Position numbers and translations under genes: made by a program
Notes under the pieces: model-generated
What the model was told of the DNA's origin: nothing
Databases searched by the model: none
Seen by the model: only the letters and a program-made list of their open reading frames with translations
Shown: piece after piece, positions 8,320-8,535 of the stretch
Layout of the letters: each line of letters opens with the position of its first letter
How positions within the stretch are numbered: the stretch's first letter is position 1
Assembly: GCA_905480305.1 (NCBI GenBank)
Contig: CAJQPV010000070.1
Span: forward strand, 1 to 8,535
Direction: 5' to 3'
Source: an uncultured Gammaproteobacteria bacterium
Lineage (GTDB): Bacteria; Pseudomonadota; Gammaproteobacteria; UBA9214
Length of the DNA: 8,535 bases

Positions 8320-8535
8320 GTCTGGGTTTCGCCCTGATGGGCGAGGTACTTTTCTTTGCTCCGCCAAAGAAAAGCACCCAAAAGAAATGCGGCCCGGCGG
8401 CTCGCTGACTCTCAAAATACCTGCGATGCTCGGCTGCGCCAACGGTGTTGGGGTTTTAGCCCTTAGCCCCGTTGCACTCACTGAGTACCGCAGCTAATCC
8501 GGGAACAGGCGCGCGCCCTGTTTGAGGCAAGGATT
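8320..8535. repeat. Hairpin-rich, repeat-like intergenic block upstream of dapB (continues past right edge)
   Basis: No credible gene is visible here. The block contains a TCGCCC/GGGCGA hairpin (8329-8344) and a 14-bp inverted repeat with one mismatch and a 6-nt loop (8345-8378; arms read CTTTTCTTTG/CAAAGAAAAG at the core). A direct GGGCTAA pair follows on the minus strand within GGGGCTAAGGGCTAAAACCCC-like sequence near 8451-8470. Last is an AACAGG/CCTGTT hairpin around CGCGCGC (8504-8522). From memory, similar sequence (the CTTTTCTTTG...CAAAGAAAAG arms followed by CACCCAAAAGAAA) recurs between genes in many gammaproteobacteria, so I call it a dispersed intergenic repeat. Copy number in this genome cannot be seen from one copy. 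An 81-codon GTG-started frame on the minus strand (8236-8481) runs through it and is probably an artefact. Confidence 0.5.

Overview
This is a chromosomal housekeeping region from a moderately GC-rich gammaproteobacterium. The protein sequences and the gene order dapB-carA-carB-greA-(DUF4149), with yhbY divergent from rlmE-ftsH, match the conserved cluster known from many Gammaproteobacteria. CarA, CarB, GreA and RlmE are within a few residues of their E. coli lengths. I cannot name the genus; DapB reads closest to Pseudomonas-type and related lineages.

Layout from left to right. Positions 1-823 hold the 5' part of ftsH (minus strand, running off the left edge). Positions 904-1536 hold rlmE (minus), just upstream of ftsH and probably co-transcribed with it. 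Positions 1537-1620 are a short divergent control region with a perfect -10 hexamer facing yhbY (1621-1893, plus). yhbY converges on a DUF4149 membrane protein gene (minus, ends at 1890), and the two stop codons share the bases CTAG. Reading leftward on the minus strand, carA (7228-6089), carB (6085-2864), greA (2867-2388) and the DUF4149 gene form one tight unit: 3 nt separate carA and carB, and carB and greA overlap in ATGA. Upstream of carA is a 190-nt gap with a good sigma70-type promoter, a strong hairpin, a run of eight U in the transcript and a possible 21-codon leader ORF ending on the carA start. dapB (8219-7419, minus) precedes it. From about 8320 to the right edge is non-coding, hairpin-rich DNA resembling a dispersed intergenic repeat.

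Functionally, CarA and CarB make carbamoyl phosphate for arginine and pyrimidine synthesis. DapB makes tetrahydrodipicolinate for lysine and peptidoglycan. GreA rescues backtracked RNA polymerase. YhbY and RlmE act on the 50S ribosomal subunit, and FtsH is the membrane-bound quality-control protease.

I see no new multi-gene system, mobile element, CRISPR array, tRNA or rRNA here. The most interesting non-coding signal is the carAB leader, which has the layout of a transcription attenuator. The second is the repeat-like block upstream of dapB.
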